Both the position numbers and the translations under genes were made by a program. Source: an uncultured Ruminococcus sp. (lineage in GTDB: Bacteria; Bacillota; Clostridia; Lachnospirales; Lachnospiraceae). From it: DNA of 64,000 nt. The notes below the pieces were generated by a model. That model ran no database searches and was not told the origin of the DNA. It saw only the letters and a list, made by a program, of their open reading frames with translations. Below are positions 9,458 to 17,599 of this stretch, piece by piece; the first letter of the stretch is position 1, and each line of letters opens with the position of its first letter. The stretch lies in NCBI GenBank assembly GCA_900544395.1, contig UQVC01000009.1, positions 22,889 to 86,888 of the forward strand. Direction: 5' to 3'.

Positions 9458-9649
9458 ATGCGTGGAAGAAAAACAGCGGCAAATTGCGAAAGCTGTATGA
9501 ATTATGAATACGATGATGAGTATGAGTGCTATGTTTGCATGCAGGACCTGGACGAAGATGAGATGGTGAGGTTCGTGCAGGGAGATTTCCGGGAATGCCC
9601 ATATTATCAGATGGGAGATGAATACCGGGTGGTGAGGAAGCAGATGTAG
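9458..9649 (+). CDS. Small four-cysteine protein (DUF6472-like)
   Basis: 63 residues, very acidic, with CESC near residue 11, CYVC near residue 24 and a further Cys near residue 47. The pattern NCESCMNYEYDDEYECYVC looks like a metal-binding knuckle. I think it matches DUF6472, a small Lachnospiraceae family of unknown role; the number is from memory. It follows maf by 4 bp and converges on the YgjP-like gene with 5 bp between stops. Confidence 0.78.
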   Translation: MRGRKTAANCESCMNYEYDDEYECYVCMQDLDEDEMVRFVQGDFRECPYYQMGDEYRVVRKQM

Positions 9650-9654
9650 GGAGA

Positions 9655-10203
9655 TCATAAATTTCGTCCATTTTCTCTCAGCCACTTTTGGGCTTTTTGA
9701 TAATCAGGAAGAACGGATTCTACAATACGGTAAAATGCTTTGGAGTGGTTCATTTCCAGACGGTGAGCCAGTTCATGTACGATGATGTAGTCCACGACTT
9801 CTTCCGGTGCAAAGATCAGGTGCCAGTTATAGTTTAAATTTTCAATGCTGGAGCAGCTTCCCCAGCGGGTCTTTTGTTCCCGGATCGAGATACGGCCGTA
9901 GGTGACGCCCATAATACGGGCATAATATTCTGTTTTGCGTGTAAAGATGTCCCGTGCAAGAGCGATATATCGTTTTCGATCATCATCAGAGATCTGAGGT
10001 CTGTCGGCGGCTTCTTTGAGTCGGGCAGATGCAGAATCCAGATGTTTCAAGATCCAGTTCTGTTTTTCGCAGAGAAAGGCATCAATAGCAGAACCGGGGC
10101 AGTTTCTGGGAGCCCGGACGCGGACGGTGGCTTGTGCCGTAATCTGGATTGCGATAGATTTCCTGTTGCTGTAGATGATTTCATAGGGAAATGGGTGTTG
10201 CAT
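9655..10203 (-). CDS. YgjP/SprT-like metal-dependent protease (M48 group)
   Basis: 182 residues. The zinc-protease motif HELAHRLEMNHSKAF supplies HExxH plus a downstream His, and TRWGSCS ahead of it is characteristic of the YgjP/DUF45 family (putative metal-dependent hydrolases). I start at base 10203, where AAGGAG lies 6 bp before the ATG; an ATG at 10233 is in frame but lacks a ribosome site. Cytoplasmic. Substrate unknown. Confidence 0.88.
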   Translation of the reverse strand: MQHPFPYEIIYSNRKSIAIQITAQATVRVRAPRNCPGSAIDAFLCEKQNWILKHLDSASARLKEAADRPQISDDDRKRYIALARDIFTRKTEYYARIMGVTYGRISIREQKTRWGSCSSIENLNYNWHLIFAPEEVVDYIIVHELAHRLEMNHSKAFYRIVESVLPDYQKAQKWLRENGRNL

Positions 10204-10354
10204 GAGATTCTCCTTTGTAGTCATGATTTTCATTCAGTTTAGTGAAAATAGAAGAAAAATGCAAGGTGTAATTCATAAAAAGAATGGTTTTGGAATTGCT
10301 TTGTTCCTGTTAAAGAGTGTAAAATGGATTTTATAGTAGAAAGCAGGTTGGTAT

Positions 10355-11824
10355 ATGGTTGATAAAAAGTATTTTGGTGAAGGAAAGAACATTGAATTTA
10401 AAAGAAAAATCCCGGGTAATCATGAAAAATTTTTAAAAGATATTATTGCATTTTCGAATAGTACAGGTGGAAAAGTTATATTAGGAATTGAGGATGAAAC
10501 AGGGAATGTTTATGGAATTGGTGAGCAAAGCCCATTTAAATTGTCAGATTCTATTTCTAATATGATTTCAGATGCATGTACACCGCAGATTGAACCAGAT
10601 ATTTCGATCCAGACAATAGAAGAAAAGACGATACTTGTAATAGATATTGTTCCGGGAAAGTTCAGACCATATTATATTGCAAAGAGAGGAAAAGAAACTA
10701 CGGCTTTTATTCGGATTAATGGAACAAGTAGACCTGCAGATGAAAGAAAATTAAAAGAATTAGAATTGGAAGGCCAAAATATTTCTTATGATTCGTTACA
10801 AGAAATAGGGAAAGAATTTGACGAAGAACAGGCATTAAAGCTTTGTGAAAAGATGAAAAAAATAGCAGTTCTATCTTGTAAAGCAGAAGAAAAGAATGCA
10901 GTAAAAGATATTACGATAGAGAAACTGGAGGATTTTGGGATTCTTTGCAGAGTAGGAAGAACTCTTTATCCAACACATGCATTTGACTTGATGACGGATA
11001 ATAAAAATAAAGCGTCAAAAATTCAATGTGCGTTATTTAAGGGAATAATCAGAGATGTTTTCATTGATCAAAAAGAGTTTAGTGGACCAATTTATGAACA
11101 GGTAGAAGAAGCATATCAATTTGTTTTGAGACATATTAATATGGGGGCGGAAATTGGGGGAATATATAGAAGTGATTCTTATGAACTTCCGATATCTGCT
11201 GTTAGAGAAATGATTGCAAATGCTGTTGTACACAGGAGCTATGTAGATAAGTCTTGTATACAAGTGAGTATTTTTGATGATAGAATCGAGGTGCTATCAC
11301 CAGGGATGCTTTATGGAGGATTGGACATTGAAACCGCAAAATCAGGAAAATCTACGTGCAGAAATGAAGCAATTGCAGAGGTATTTCATTATATGCATAT
11401 CGTAGAAGCATGGGGAACAGGAATACCAAGAATTATAAACAGATGCAAAGAATATGATTTGCCAGAGCCGATATTTGAAGAATTTGGTAATGGATTTAAG
11501 GTTACCATGTTTAGAAAAGTAAGCAATGATAACGGAAAAGTAAGCAATGATAACGGAAAAGTAAGCAATGATTTTGAAAAATATTTACCTTTATTTAGAG
11601 AAGCAGAGATTACAGAAAAATTTATTGAAAATAGTAACAAAGTATTTTTACAAAGTGGAGTAAACAATTCTTTTGGACAGAAAAATGTTATGGAATGGCT
11701 GAATTGTTCGAAATCTAAAGCAACAAATGTGATGAATGCTATGAAAGCAGCGAAAGTGATTGAAAAAGTAACGGGTGCTGGCCCGGGGAAATATAGATTT
11801 ATCGAGAAAAAGAGCAATTCGTGA
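10355..11824 (+). CDS. AlbA_2/Schlafen-type ATP-binding protein with C-terminal winged helix
   Basis: 489 residues. The N-terminus (about 1-130) is an AlbA_2/divergent-AAA4 domain: EFKRKIPGNHEKFLKDIIAFSNSTGGKVILGIED. The middle (about 265-390) is a GHKL-like ATPase fold with REMIANAVVHRSY and AWGTGIPRI. A repeated linker KVSNDNG (x2.3) at about 388-405 joins a C-terminal helix-turn-helix region (NVMEWLNCSKSKATNVM). Family members are usually called putative transcriptional regulators; a cellular role is not established. It is visibly more AT-rich than its neighbours, with many AAA/ATA/TTA codons, which suggests horizontal acquisition. The next gene begins 45 bp later. Confidence 0.85.
   Translation: MVDKKYFGEGKNIEFKRKIPGNHEKFLKDIIAFSNSTGGKVILGIEDETGNVYGIGEQSPFKLSDSISNMISDACTPQIEPDISIQTIEEKTILVIDIVPGKFRPYYIAKRGKETTAFIRINGTSRPADERKLKELELEGQNISYDSLQEIGKEFDEEQALKLCEKMKKIAVLSCKAEEKNAVKDITIEKLEDFGILCRVGRTLYPTHAFDLMTDNKNKASKIQCALFKGIIRDVFIDQKEFSGPIYEQVEEAYQFVLRHINMGAEIGGIYRSDSYELPISAVREMIANAVVHRSYVDKSCIQVSIFDDRIEVLSPGMLYGGLDIETAKSGKSTCRNEAIAEVFHYMHIVEAWGTGIPRIINRCKEYDLPEPIFEEFGNGFKVTMFRKVSNDNGKVSNDNGKVSNDFEKYLPLFREAEITEKFIENSNKVFLQSGVNNSFGQKNVMEWLNCSKSKATNVMNAMKAAKVIEKVTGAGPGKYRFIEKKSNS
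11515..11572 (+). repeat. 21-bp tandem repeat within the AlbA-type gene
   Basis: Two identical copies of a 21-bp unit (11515-11535 and 11536-11556) and a 16-bp partial third copy (11557-11572) encode KVSNDNG-KVSNDNG-KVSND. Because the unit is a multiple of three, gain or loss of copies changes linker length without shifting frame. Confidence 0.95.
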
Positions 11825-11869
11825 TCAGTGCTGTTTGAAAGAATACAGAATATCAGAAAGGAATCGGGA

Positions 11870-12670
11870 ATGGGAAAAAAGAAGGAGAAAAAACAAAACG
11901 GTTATTTCCGTCATATGGCGGAGGCAATTCGAATGGAGCTGAGGGAACATAAAAGTTCATTTATGGTATATCTTATTTTACGAATTCTTGTGATCGTGAT
12001 GCTGGTACTCCAGATTTTAAATCAGAACTATGAAAATGCATTTTTGTGTATTCTTACATTGTTATTGCTGATCATTCCGAGTTTTGTGCAGGTGACATTT
12101 AAGATTGAACTGCCGACAACGCTGGAGATCATTGTTCTGCTGTTTATATTTGGGGCGGAGATTCTGGGAGAGATTGCAGAGTTTTATCTTGTGTTTCCTT
12201 TTTGGGATACCGTACTACATACGCTGAATGGATTTTTGGCGGCAGCGATCGGATTTTCACTGGTCGATTTACTCAATCGGAGTGAGCGTACGGTCTTTCA
12301 TCTGTCACCGTTGTTTACAGCAATCGTAGCCTTCTGTTTTTCTATGACAATTGGAGTTGTGTGGGAGTTCTTTGAATTTGGGATGGATCAGATCCAGGAA
12401 GTTATGGTGAACGGACAGGCATTGGGGCTGGGAGGATATCTGGATATTGGACTGGTCGATACGATGGAAGATCTGTTTGTCAATTTTATTGGAGCAGCTG
12501 TATTTTCCGTGATTGGCTTTTTCTATGTAAGGAGCAGAGGAAAGGGCGTTGCCGGAAGATTTATTCCACGGAAGAAGAGAGGGGATCGGGATTTTTTGAA
12601 AATCGCACAGGAAAAGTCTGAAACAGAGTCAGAACATAAAGAAGAAAGCGTGTCAGAGAAAAGAGAATAA
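11870..12670 (+). CDS. Multi-pass membrane protein of unknown function
   Basis: 266 residues from ATG 11870, which follows AAAGGAATCGGGA; a GTG at 11828 is in frame but has no ribosome site. About six hydrophobic helices lie between residues 30 and 225. The segments DTVLHTLNGFLAAAIGFSLVD and GVVWEFFEFGMDQ resemble the YjdF/DUF2238 group of integral membrane proteins. The ends are highly charged (KKKEKK at the start; a Lys/Glu tail at the end). Function unknown. It is followed by a terminator hairpin. Confidence 0.75.
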   Translation: MGKKKEKKQNGYFRHMAEAIRMELREHKSSFMVYLILRILVIVMLVLQILNQNYENAFLCILTLLLLIIPSFVQVTFKIELPTTLEIIVLLFIFGAEILGEIAEFYLVFPFWDTVLHTLNGFLAAAIGFSLVDLLNRSERTVFHLSPLFTAIVAFCFSMTIGVVWEFFEFGMDQIQEVMVNGQALGLGGYLDIGLVDTMEDLFVNFIGAAVFSVIGFFYVRSRGKGVAGRFIPRKKRGDRDFLKIAQEKSETESEHKEESVSEKRE

Positions 12671-12674
12671 AACT

Positions 12675-12731
12675 AGAAAGGCTTTTTGTATACAGAATTG
12701 TGCGTCTGTGTGCGGAAAGCCTTCTTTTTCT
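12675..12731 (+). terminator. Rho-independent terminator after the membrane protein gene
   Basis: AGAAAGGCTTT at 12675 pairs with AAAGCCTTCT at 12716 (one bulge), followed by TTTTTC. It separates the membrane protein gene from the ATP synthase operon. Confidence 0.6.
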
Positions 12732-13179
12732 TTACCGAAAGGGGGTATTTCCACAAACAGAAAGATAAGTATTTCACAATATTATGGAAGTTTGATGAAA
12801 AAATGAGGAAAAAGGACATGAAAATTAGTAGAAAAAAATTGGAAGAACATAAAGATGACGAAAAGTCAGTAAAATAAGTCTGAAATATTCCTAAAAAAAG
12901 AAAAAAACGCATTTTGAATGACTGGAAATTTCGACAAAAAAAGAGCAACATTGTACGAAAAAGAGCAAAAATTATTTTTGTTGACAAACGAGGTGGCTGG
13001 GAGTAGGATTTAGATAACTTTTTAGGCACACTGTCTGAAAAGGTGACTTTTGTACGGAGATTTCAGGACATGAAATTTCTTTATTTTATGCTCAGAAGAG
13101 GCCTCCACCTGAAAGAGAAAAGGGAAGACCCCGAAAAAGGGCAGGAATGAAAAAATAGACAGGAAAAGGAGGGAGCGAT
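12732..13179 (+). other. Long non-coding upstream region and leader of the atp operon
   Basis: About 450 bp without a convincing gene. The first half (12740-12980) is very A-rich and contains only spurious short frames. The second half holds the promoter at 12981-13009 and a leader of about 165 bases with several short inverted repeats (for example around AGGCCTCCACCT at 13098). No atpI gene is present upstream of atpB, although many Firmicutes have one. Confidence 0.6.
12981..13009 (+). promoter_or_regulatory. Predicted sigma-A promoter of the F-type ATP synthase operon
   Basis: TTGACA at 12981-12986, a 17-bp spacer and TAGGAT at 13004-13009. It is the only strong match ahead of atpB and gives an mRNA start near 13016. 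Confidence 0.6.
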
Positions 13180-13860
13180 ACGGAAAATTTAGCAACAGAA
13201 TTGATGGAAGAGTTGAACTGCAAAACAGTATTTGAACTTCCGGTTCTCGGCGGAATTTCAGAATCTGTGGTTGTTACATGGATTATTATGGCAGTTCTGG
13301 TAGGATTATCGTTGATTCTGGTGAGAAATCTGAAGGTAGAAAACCCGGGAAAAGTTCAGTTGGCATTGGAAGCTGCAATTGGCTGGGCAACGGATTTCTT
13401 TGAAGGTATCCTTGGTAAAGGGAACAAAAGATATATACCGTATCTGATCACAGTTCTTCTTTATCTGGCGTGCGCCAACATGATTGGTCTGCTTGGCTTT
13501 AAGCCGCCGACAAAAGATCTGAATGTAACAGCAGCACTTGCCGTGATGAGTATGTGCCTGATCGAATATTCAGGAATACATAAAAACGGTATGAAACATT
13601 GGGTCAAGCATTTTGCCAAACCGGTGCCGGTGGTTGCACCGATTATGATTCTGGAGATTTTTATCCGCCCATTGTCGCTCTGTATGCGACTGTTTGGTAA
13701 CATGCTGGCAGGATTTGTGGTAATGGAACTTTTAAAAGCATTTGTTCCGTTGATTATACCACTTCCGATGAATTTCTATTTCGATATTTTTGACGGTCTG
13801 ATTCAGGCATATGTATTTGTATTTCTGACCGCACTGTTTATGACAGAAGAACAGGAATAG
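13180..13860 (+). CDS. atpB: F-type ATP synthase subunit a
   Basis: About 226 residues with five to six membrane helices. The essential stator arginine is in the segment IFIRPLSLCMRLFGNMLAG, the standard subunit a signature. The start is unusual: AGGAGG ends 7 bp before an ACG at 13180, and the codons after it (ENLATEL) run in frame into TTG 13201 and ATG 13204. Those two later codons have no ribosome site directly upstream. I therefore give ACG as the probable start; the conventional alternative is 13201 or 13204, which would shorten the protein by 7-8 residues. First gene of atpBEFHAGDC. Confidence 0.9.
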   Translation, partial: TENLATELMEELNCKTVFELPVLGGISESVVVTWIIMAVLVGLSLILVRNLKVENPGKVQLALEAAIGWATDFFEGILGKGNKRYIPYLITVLLYLACANMIGLLGFKPPTKDLNVTAALAVMSMCLIEYSGIHKNGMKHWVKHFAKPVPVVAPIMILEIFIRPLSLCMRLFGNMLAGFVVMELLKAFVPLIIPLPMNFYFDIFDGLIQAYVFVFLTALFMTEEQE

Positions 13861-13908
13861 AAACGGAATTTTTGAACAAATAAAAGAATAAAAAAGGAGA
13901 TTAGAATT

Positions 13909-14133
13909 ATGGGAACACTGATTGCAATTGGAGCAGGAATCGCAGTATTAACAGGTATTGGAGCAGGAGTAGGAATTGGTATCGCAACAGGAAAAGCAGT
14001 AGATGCAATCGCAAGACAGCCAGAGGCTGAAAGCAAGATTAGCAAGAACCTGATCCTCGGCTGTGCGCTTGCAGAGGCAACTGCAATTTATGGATTTATC
14101 ATTGGTATCCTGATCGTATTCTTCTTAAAATAA
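13909..14133 (+). CDS. atpE: F-type ATP synthase subunit c
   Basis: 74 residues forming two helices with the polar loop ARQPEA. The ion-binding carboxylate is E56 in ALAEATAIY. Against the Na+-binding c subunit of Ilyobacter tartaricus (Gln32, Glu65, Ser66), the Gln position is I23 and the Ser position is A57, so the Na+ ligands are missing and H+ is the predicted coupling ion. AAAGGAG lies about 8 bp before the ATG. Confidence 0.96.
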   Translation: MGTLIAIGAGIAVLTGIGAGVGIGIATGKAVDAIARQPEAESKISKNLILGCALAEATAIYGFIIGILIVFFLK

Positions 14134-14169
14134 GCAAATAGAAATTAACAGGAAAGGCGGGTGTGGGAA

Positions 14170-14667
14170 GTGCTGAGATTTGATATGAACTTTCTATATA
14201 CCATGATTAACCTGATCGTCCTGGCTTTCTTATTAAAGAAGTTTTTGATCAAGCCTGTGACCGACATTATGGAAAAGCGCCGTCAGCTGATCGAAGACGG
14301 ATTGAAAAATGCCCAGAATGCACAGGAAGATGCGATGAAGATGAAGGAAGAATATGCACAGGCACTTGGCGGGGCAAAAGAAGAATCTGTGCGGATCGTA
14401 GAGAAAGCACGTAAGGACGCCAAGTCAGAGTATGACCGGATCGTAAAGGAGGCGGATGCCAGAGCGGGCAGTATTATCGAGTCTGCCAAGGCAGATATCC
14501 GTGTAGAACGTGAGCAGACAATGAATGCACTTCAGTCTGAAATCGCAGGACTTGCAATGACAGCTGCAGCGAAGATCGTGGCAGAACAGGCAGGCAATAA
14601 TCAGGAGATATATGATAAGTTTCTGGAAGAAGTAGGTGAAGCTCATGAAGACACAGACAACAACTAG
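14170..14667 (+). CDS. atpF: F-type ATP synthase subunit b
   Basis: 165 residues: one N-terminal membrane helix (about 4-25) and a long charged coiled coil, with the usual RRQLIEDGLKNA segment after the membrane exit. It forms the peripheral stalk. I prefer GTG 14170 (MLRFDMNF), about 9 bp after AAGGCGG; GTG 14161 is an in-frame alternative. It overlaps atpH by 23 bp. Confidence 0.93.
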   Translation: MLRFDMNFLYTMINLIVLAFLLKKFLIKPVTDIMEKRRQLIEDGLKNAQNAQEDAMKMKEEYAQALGGAKEESVRIVEKARKDAKSEYDRIVKEADARAGSIIESAKADIRVEREQTMNALQSEIAGLAMTAAAKIVAEQAGNNQEIYDKFLEEVGEAHEDTDNN

Positions 14668-15181
14668 TCAAATGTACTGTTCATCTGCAGCAATGCGGTA
14701 TGCACAGGTGTTGTATGAGCTGAATGTTTCGAGGGAAGCCATACAGAAAGCAAGAGAAATATTTGAGGAGGTACCGCAGCTTCATGATGTGTTTGTGAAT
14801 CCGACAATTCCGACTCAGAAGAAGGAATGTGTGATTGACAAGGTATTTCCGCAGGAAATAAGAAATTTCCTGAAAGTGGCATGTAAATATGAAAGAATGG
14901 ATCTGCTTCCGGAGATATTTGCTGCATATGACAGATATTGTGACGAACAGAATCAGATCTTAAGTGCCGTATTGACATGTGTAGAACTGCCCAGTGACGA
15001 GCAGCTCAAAAATATGGAAGCGTTCCTTTGTAAGAAATATGAAGCGAGCAGAGCCAGGATTGAGATTCAGACAGACAGTACGCTGGTTGGCGGATTTGTT
15101 CTGCGCACAGGAAGTGATGAATATGACTGGAGTCTGAAAGGACGTCTGGACAGGCTCGGACAAAAATTAACCTGGAGGTGA
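14645..15181 (+). CDS. atpH: F-type ATP synthase subunit delta
   Basis: 178 residues from ATG 14645. The helical N-terminal domain (YAQVLYELNV) and the conserved C-terminal DSTLVGGFVLRTG segment identify the OSCP/delta subunit that joins the b stalk to the alpha3beta3 head. It begins inside the end of atpF and its stop lies within the ribosome site of atpA, so it should be translationally coupled on both sides. Confidence 0.93.
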   Translation: MKTQTTTSQMYCSSAAMRYAQVLYELNVSREAIQKAREIFEEVPQLHDVFVNPTIPTQKKECVIDKVFPQEIRNFLKVACKYERMDLLPEIFAAYDRYCDEQNQILSAVLTCVELPSDEQLKNMEAFLCKKYEASRARIEIQTDSTLVGGFVLRTGSDEYDWSLKGRLDRLGQKLTWR

Positions 15182-15186
15182 ACAAG

Positions 15187-16695
15187 GTGAGTTCAATCAA
15201 TTCAGATGAGATTATTTCTATTTTAAAAGAAGAGATAGAAAATTTTGACAGTGTGAGCAAAGACAGTGAGATAGGAACCGTTGTTGCTGTGGGTGACGGG
15301 ATTGCGACTATTTATGGGATTGATCACGCAATGTATGGAGAGATTGTTACCTTCGATACGGGTTTGAAAGGAATGGTACAGGATATTCAGAAAAATGAAA
15401 TCGGAGTCATTCTTTTTGGACGGGATACAGAGATCAAAGAAGGGACAAAAGTAACTCGTACAGGGAAAAAGGCCGGCGTACCGGTTGGAGATAAATATGT
15501 AGGAAGAGTTGTCAATGCACTGGGAGCTCCGATTGATGGAAAAGGCGAGATCGAAGCAGATGATTATCGTCCGATCGAACAGGAAGCACCGGGAATTATT
15601 GACAGAAAATCAGTCAGCGTACCGATGGAAACAGGAATCCTTTCCATTGATGCCATGTTCCCGATCGGACGTGGGCAAAGAGAGTTGATCATCGGGGACC
15701 GTCAGACAGGAAAAACATCCATTGCGATGGATACAATTCTGAATCAGAAGGGAAAAGATGTAATCTGTATTTATGTGGCGATCGGTCAGAAGGCATCGAC
15801 TGTTGCAAAAGTGGTAAATACATTGAAAAATAACGGTGCACTGGATTATACGATCGTGGTATCGTCTACAGCCAGTGATTGTGCACCGCTTCAGTATATC
15901 GCACCATATGCCGGAACAGCAATGGCAGAGCATTTTATGTATCAGGGAAAAGATGTCCTGATCGTCTATGATGATCTGTCAAAACATGCGGTTGCCTATC
16001 GTGCATTGTCTCTGCTGCTCGGTCGCTCACCGGGACGTGAGGCATACCCGGGAGATGTATTCTATCTGCATTCCAGACTGTTGGAGCGTTCCAGCCGTTT
16101 AAGTGATGAACTGGGAGGCGGTTCTATTACAGCACTTCCGATTATTGAGACGCAGGCAGGAGATGTATCCGCATATATTCCGACCAACGTAATTTCCATT
16201 ACAGACGGACAGATCTTCCTGGAGAGCGATTTGTTTGCGGCAGGTATGAGACCGGCTGTCAACGTAGGACTTTCCGTATCTCGTGTAGGTGGTGCCGCAC
16301 AGACAAAAGCGATGAAAAAAGCGTCCGGAAGTATTCGTATCGATCTGGCACAGTACCGCGAGATGGAAGTGTTCACGCAGTTTAGTTCCGATCTGGATGC
16401 TGCGACAAAAGAACAGCTGGAGTATGGAAGTGGTTTGATGGAATTGTTGAAGCAGCCGCTTTATCATCCGCTCAGTCTGCATGAAAAAGTCATCACACTG
16501 TGTGCGGCGACACATAAAGTGATGCTTGGAATCGAAAAGACAAAGATCAAACAGTTCCAGGCAGATATGCTTCAACATTTTGATTCTGAGTATCCGGAAA
16601 TCGGACAGGAGATCGAAGAAAAGAAGGTGCTGCCGGAAGAACTGATCGAAAAGATTGTAAAGACTGCAAAGGAATTCAAGAAGAGCAGGTGTTAG
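15187..16695 (+). CDS. atpA: F-type ATP synthase subunit alpha
   Basis: 502 residues. The P-loop is GDRQTGKT near residue 170, and the block PGREAYPGDVFYLHSRLLERSS is the alpha signature. I start at GTG 15187, 8 bp after GGAGG; a GTG at 15178 overlaps that ribosome site and is less likely. It is the regulatory nucleotide-binding subunit of F1. Confidence 0.97.
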   Translation: MSSINSDEIISILKEEIENFDSVSKDSEIGTVVAVGDGIATIYGIDHAMYGEIVTFDTGLKGMVQDIQKNEIGVILFGRDTEIKEGTKVTRTGKKAGVPVGDKYVGRVVNALGAPIDGKGEIEADDYRPIEQEAPGIIDRKSVSVPMETGILSIDAMFPIGRGQRELIIGDRQTGKTSIAMDTILNQKGKDVICIYVAIGQKASTVAKVVNTLKNNGALDYTIVVSSTASDCAPLQYIAPYAGTAMAEHFMYQGKDVLIVYDDLSKHAVAYRALSLLLGRSPGREAYPGDVFYLHSRLLERSSRLSDELGGGSITALPIIETQAGDVSAYIPTNVISITDGQIFLESDLFAAGMRPAVNVGLSVSRVGGAAQTKAMKKASGSIRIDLAQYREMEVFTQFSSDLDAATKEQLEYGSGLMELLKQPLYHPLSLHEKVITLCAATHKVMLGIEKTKIKQFQADMLQHFDSEYPEIGQEIEEKKVLPEELIEKIVKTAKEFKKSRC

Positions 16696-16696
16696 T

Positions 16697-17590
16697 ATGG
16701 CAAATATAAGAGAAATACAGAGCCGCATCAACAGCGTAAAAGATACGATGAAGATCACAAATGCAATGTATATGATTTCCTCTTCCAAAATGACGCAGGC
16801 CAGAAAAAAGCTGGCAGATACCGAACCATATTTTTATGGGTTGCAAGGAGAGATTTCCCGTATCCTGCGTCATGTGCCGGAGATCCGGCATCCGTATTTT
16901 GATGCCAGAGAGAATATTCCGGCAGAGCAGAAAAAAATTGGTTCGATCGTAGTGACAGCCGACAAAGGGCTTGCAGGAGCATACAATCACAATATTATCA
17001 AACTGGAAGAAGAAATCCTTGCACAGCCGGGGATTCACAAGCTCTTTGTTGTAGGTGAGCTGGGACGGCATTATTTTGCAAAGCACGATGTAGAAATCGA
17101 TACGAATTTCCAGTACACAGTTCAGAAACCGACGATGCATCGGGCAAGAGATATCGGTCAGTCAGTGATCGATCAGTTTCTGGCAGGGGAACTGGATGAA
17201 GTGTATGTTGTATATACCCGCATGGAGAATTCGGTACAGGCAGATGCGGAAAAATTGAAATTGCTTCCGTTGGAGACCAAAGACTTCGGAAGTATGAAAA
17301 TGCCTCTGAATATGTATCGGGAAGCAATTGAGCTGTATCCCTCCGCAGACAGCGTGATGGACAGTATTGTTCCGAACTATGTCATTGGTATGGTCTACGG
17401 ATGTCTGGTAGAGGCATATGCCAGTGAACACAATGCCCGTATGATGGCAATGAAAGCTGCGACAGACAGTGCAGAAAGTCTGATCCGGGAATTGTCAATC
17501 GTATATAACAGAGCCAGACAGGCTGCAATTACCCAGGAAATTACGGAAGTTTGCAGCGGTGCGAAGGCGCAGAAGCAGAAAAGGAAGTGA
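16697..17590 (+). CDS. atpG: F-type ATP synthase subunit gamma
   Basis: 297 residues. The N-terminal helix (ANIREIQSRINSVKDTMKITNAM) and the C-terminal RQAAITQEITEVCSGA are the two ends of the central-stalk coiled coil. It starts one base after the atpA stop, so the two are coupled. It rotates within alpha3beta3. Confidence 0.96.
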   Translation: MANIREIQSRINSVKDTMKITNAMYMISSSKMTQARKKLADTEPYFYGLQGEISRILRHVPEIRHPYFDARENIPAEQKKIGSIVVTADKGLAGAYNHNIIKLEEEILAQPGIHKLFVVGELGRHYFAKHDVEIDTNFQYTVQKPTMHRARDIGQSVIDQFLAGELDEVYVVYTRMENSVQADAEKLKLLPLETKDFGSMKMPLNMYREAIELYPSADSVMDSIVPNYVIGMVYGCLVEAYASEHNARMMAMKAATDSAESLIRELSIVYNRARQAAITQEITEVCSGAKAQKQKRK

Positions 17591-17599
17591 GAATAGCAT

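Noticed and set aside
11515..11572. CRISPR-like repeat
   Set aside because: The copies are directly adjacent with no spacers and encode an in-frame protein repeat.
12673..13029. 118-codon minus-strand frame in the atp leader region
   Set aside because: Phe/Ser/Lys-rich translation of an A-rich tract, no ribosome site, and it would run across the atp promoter.
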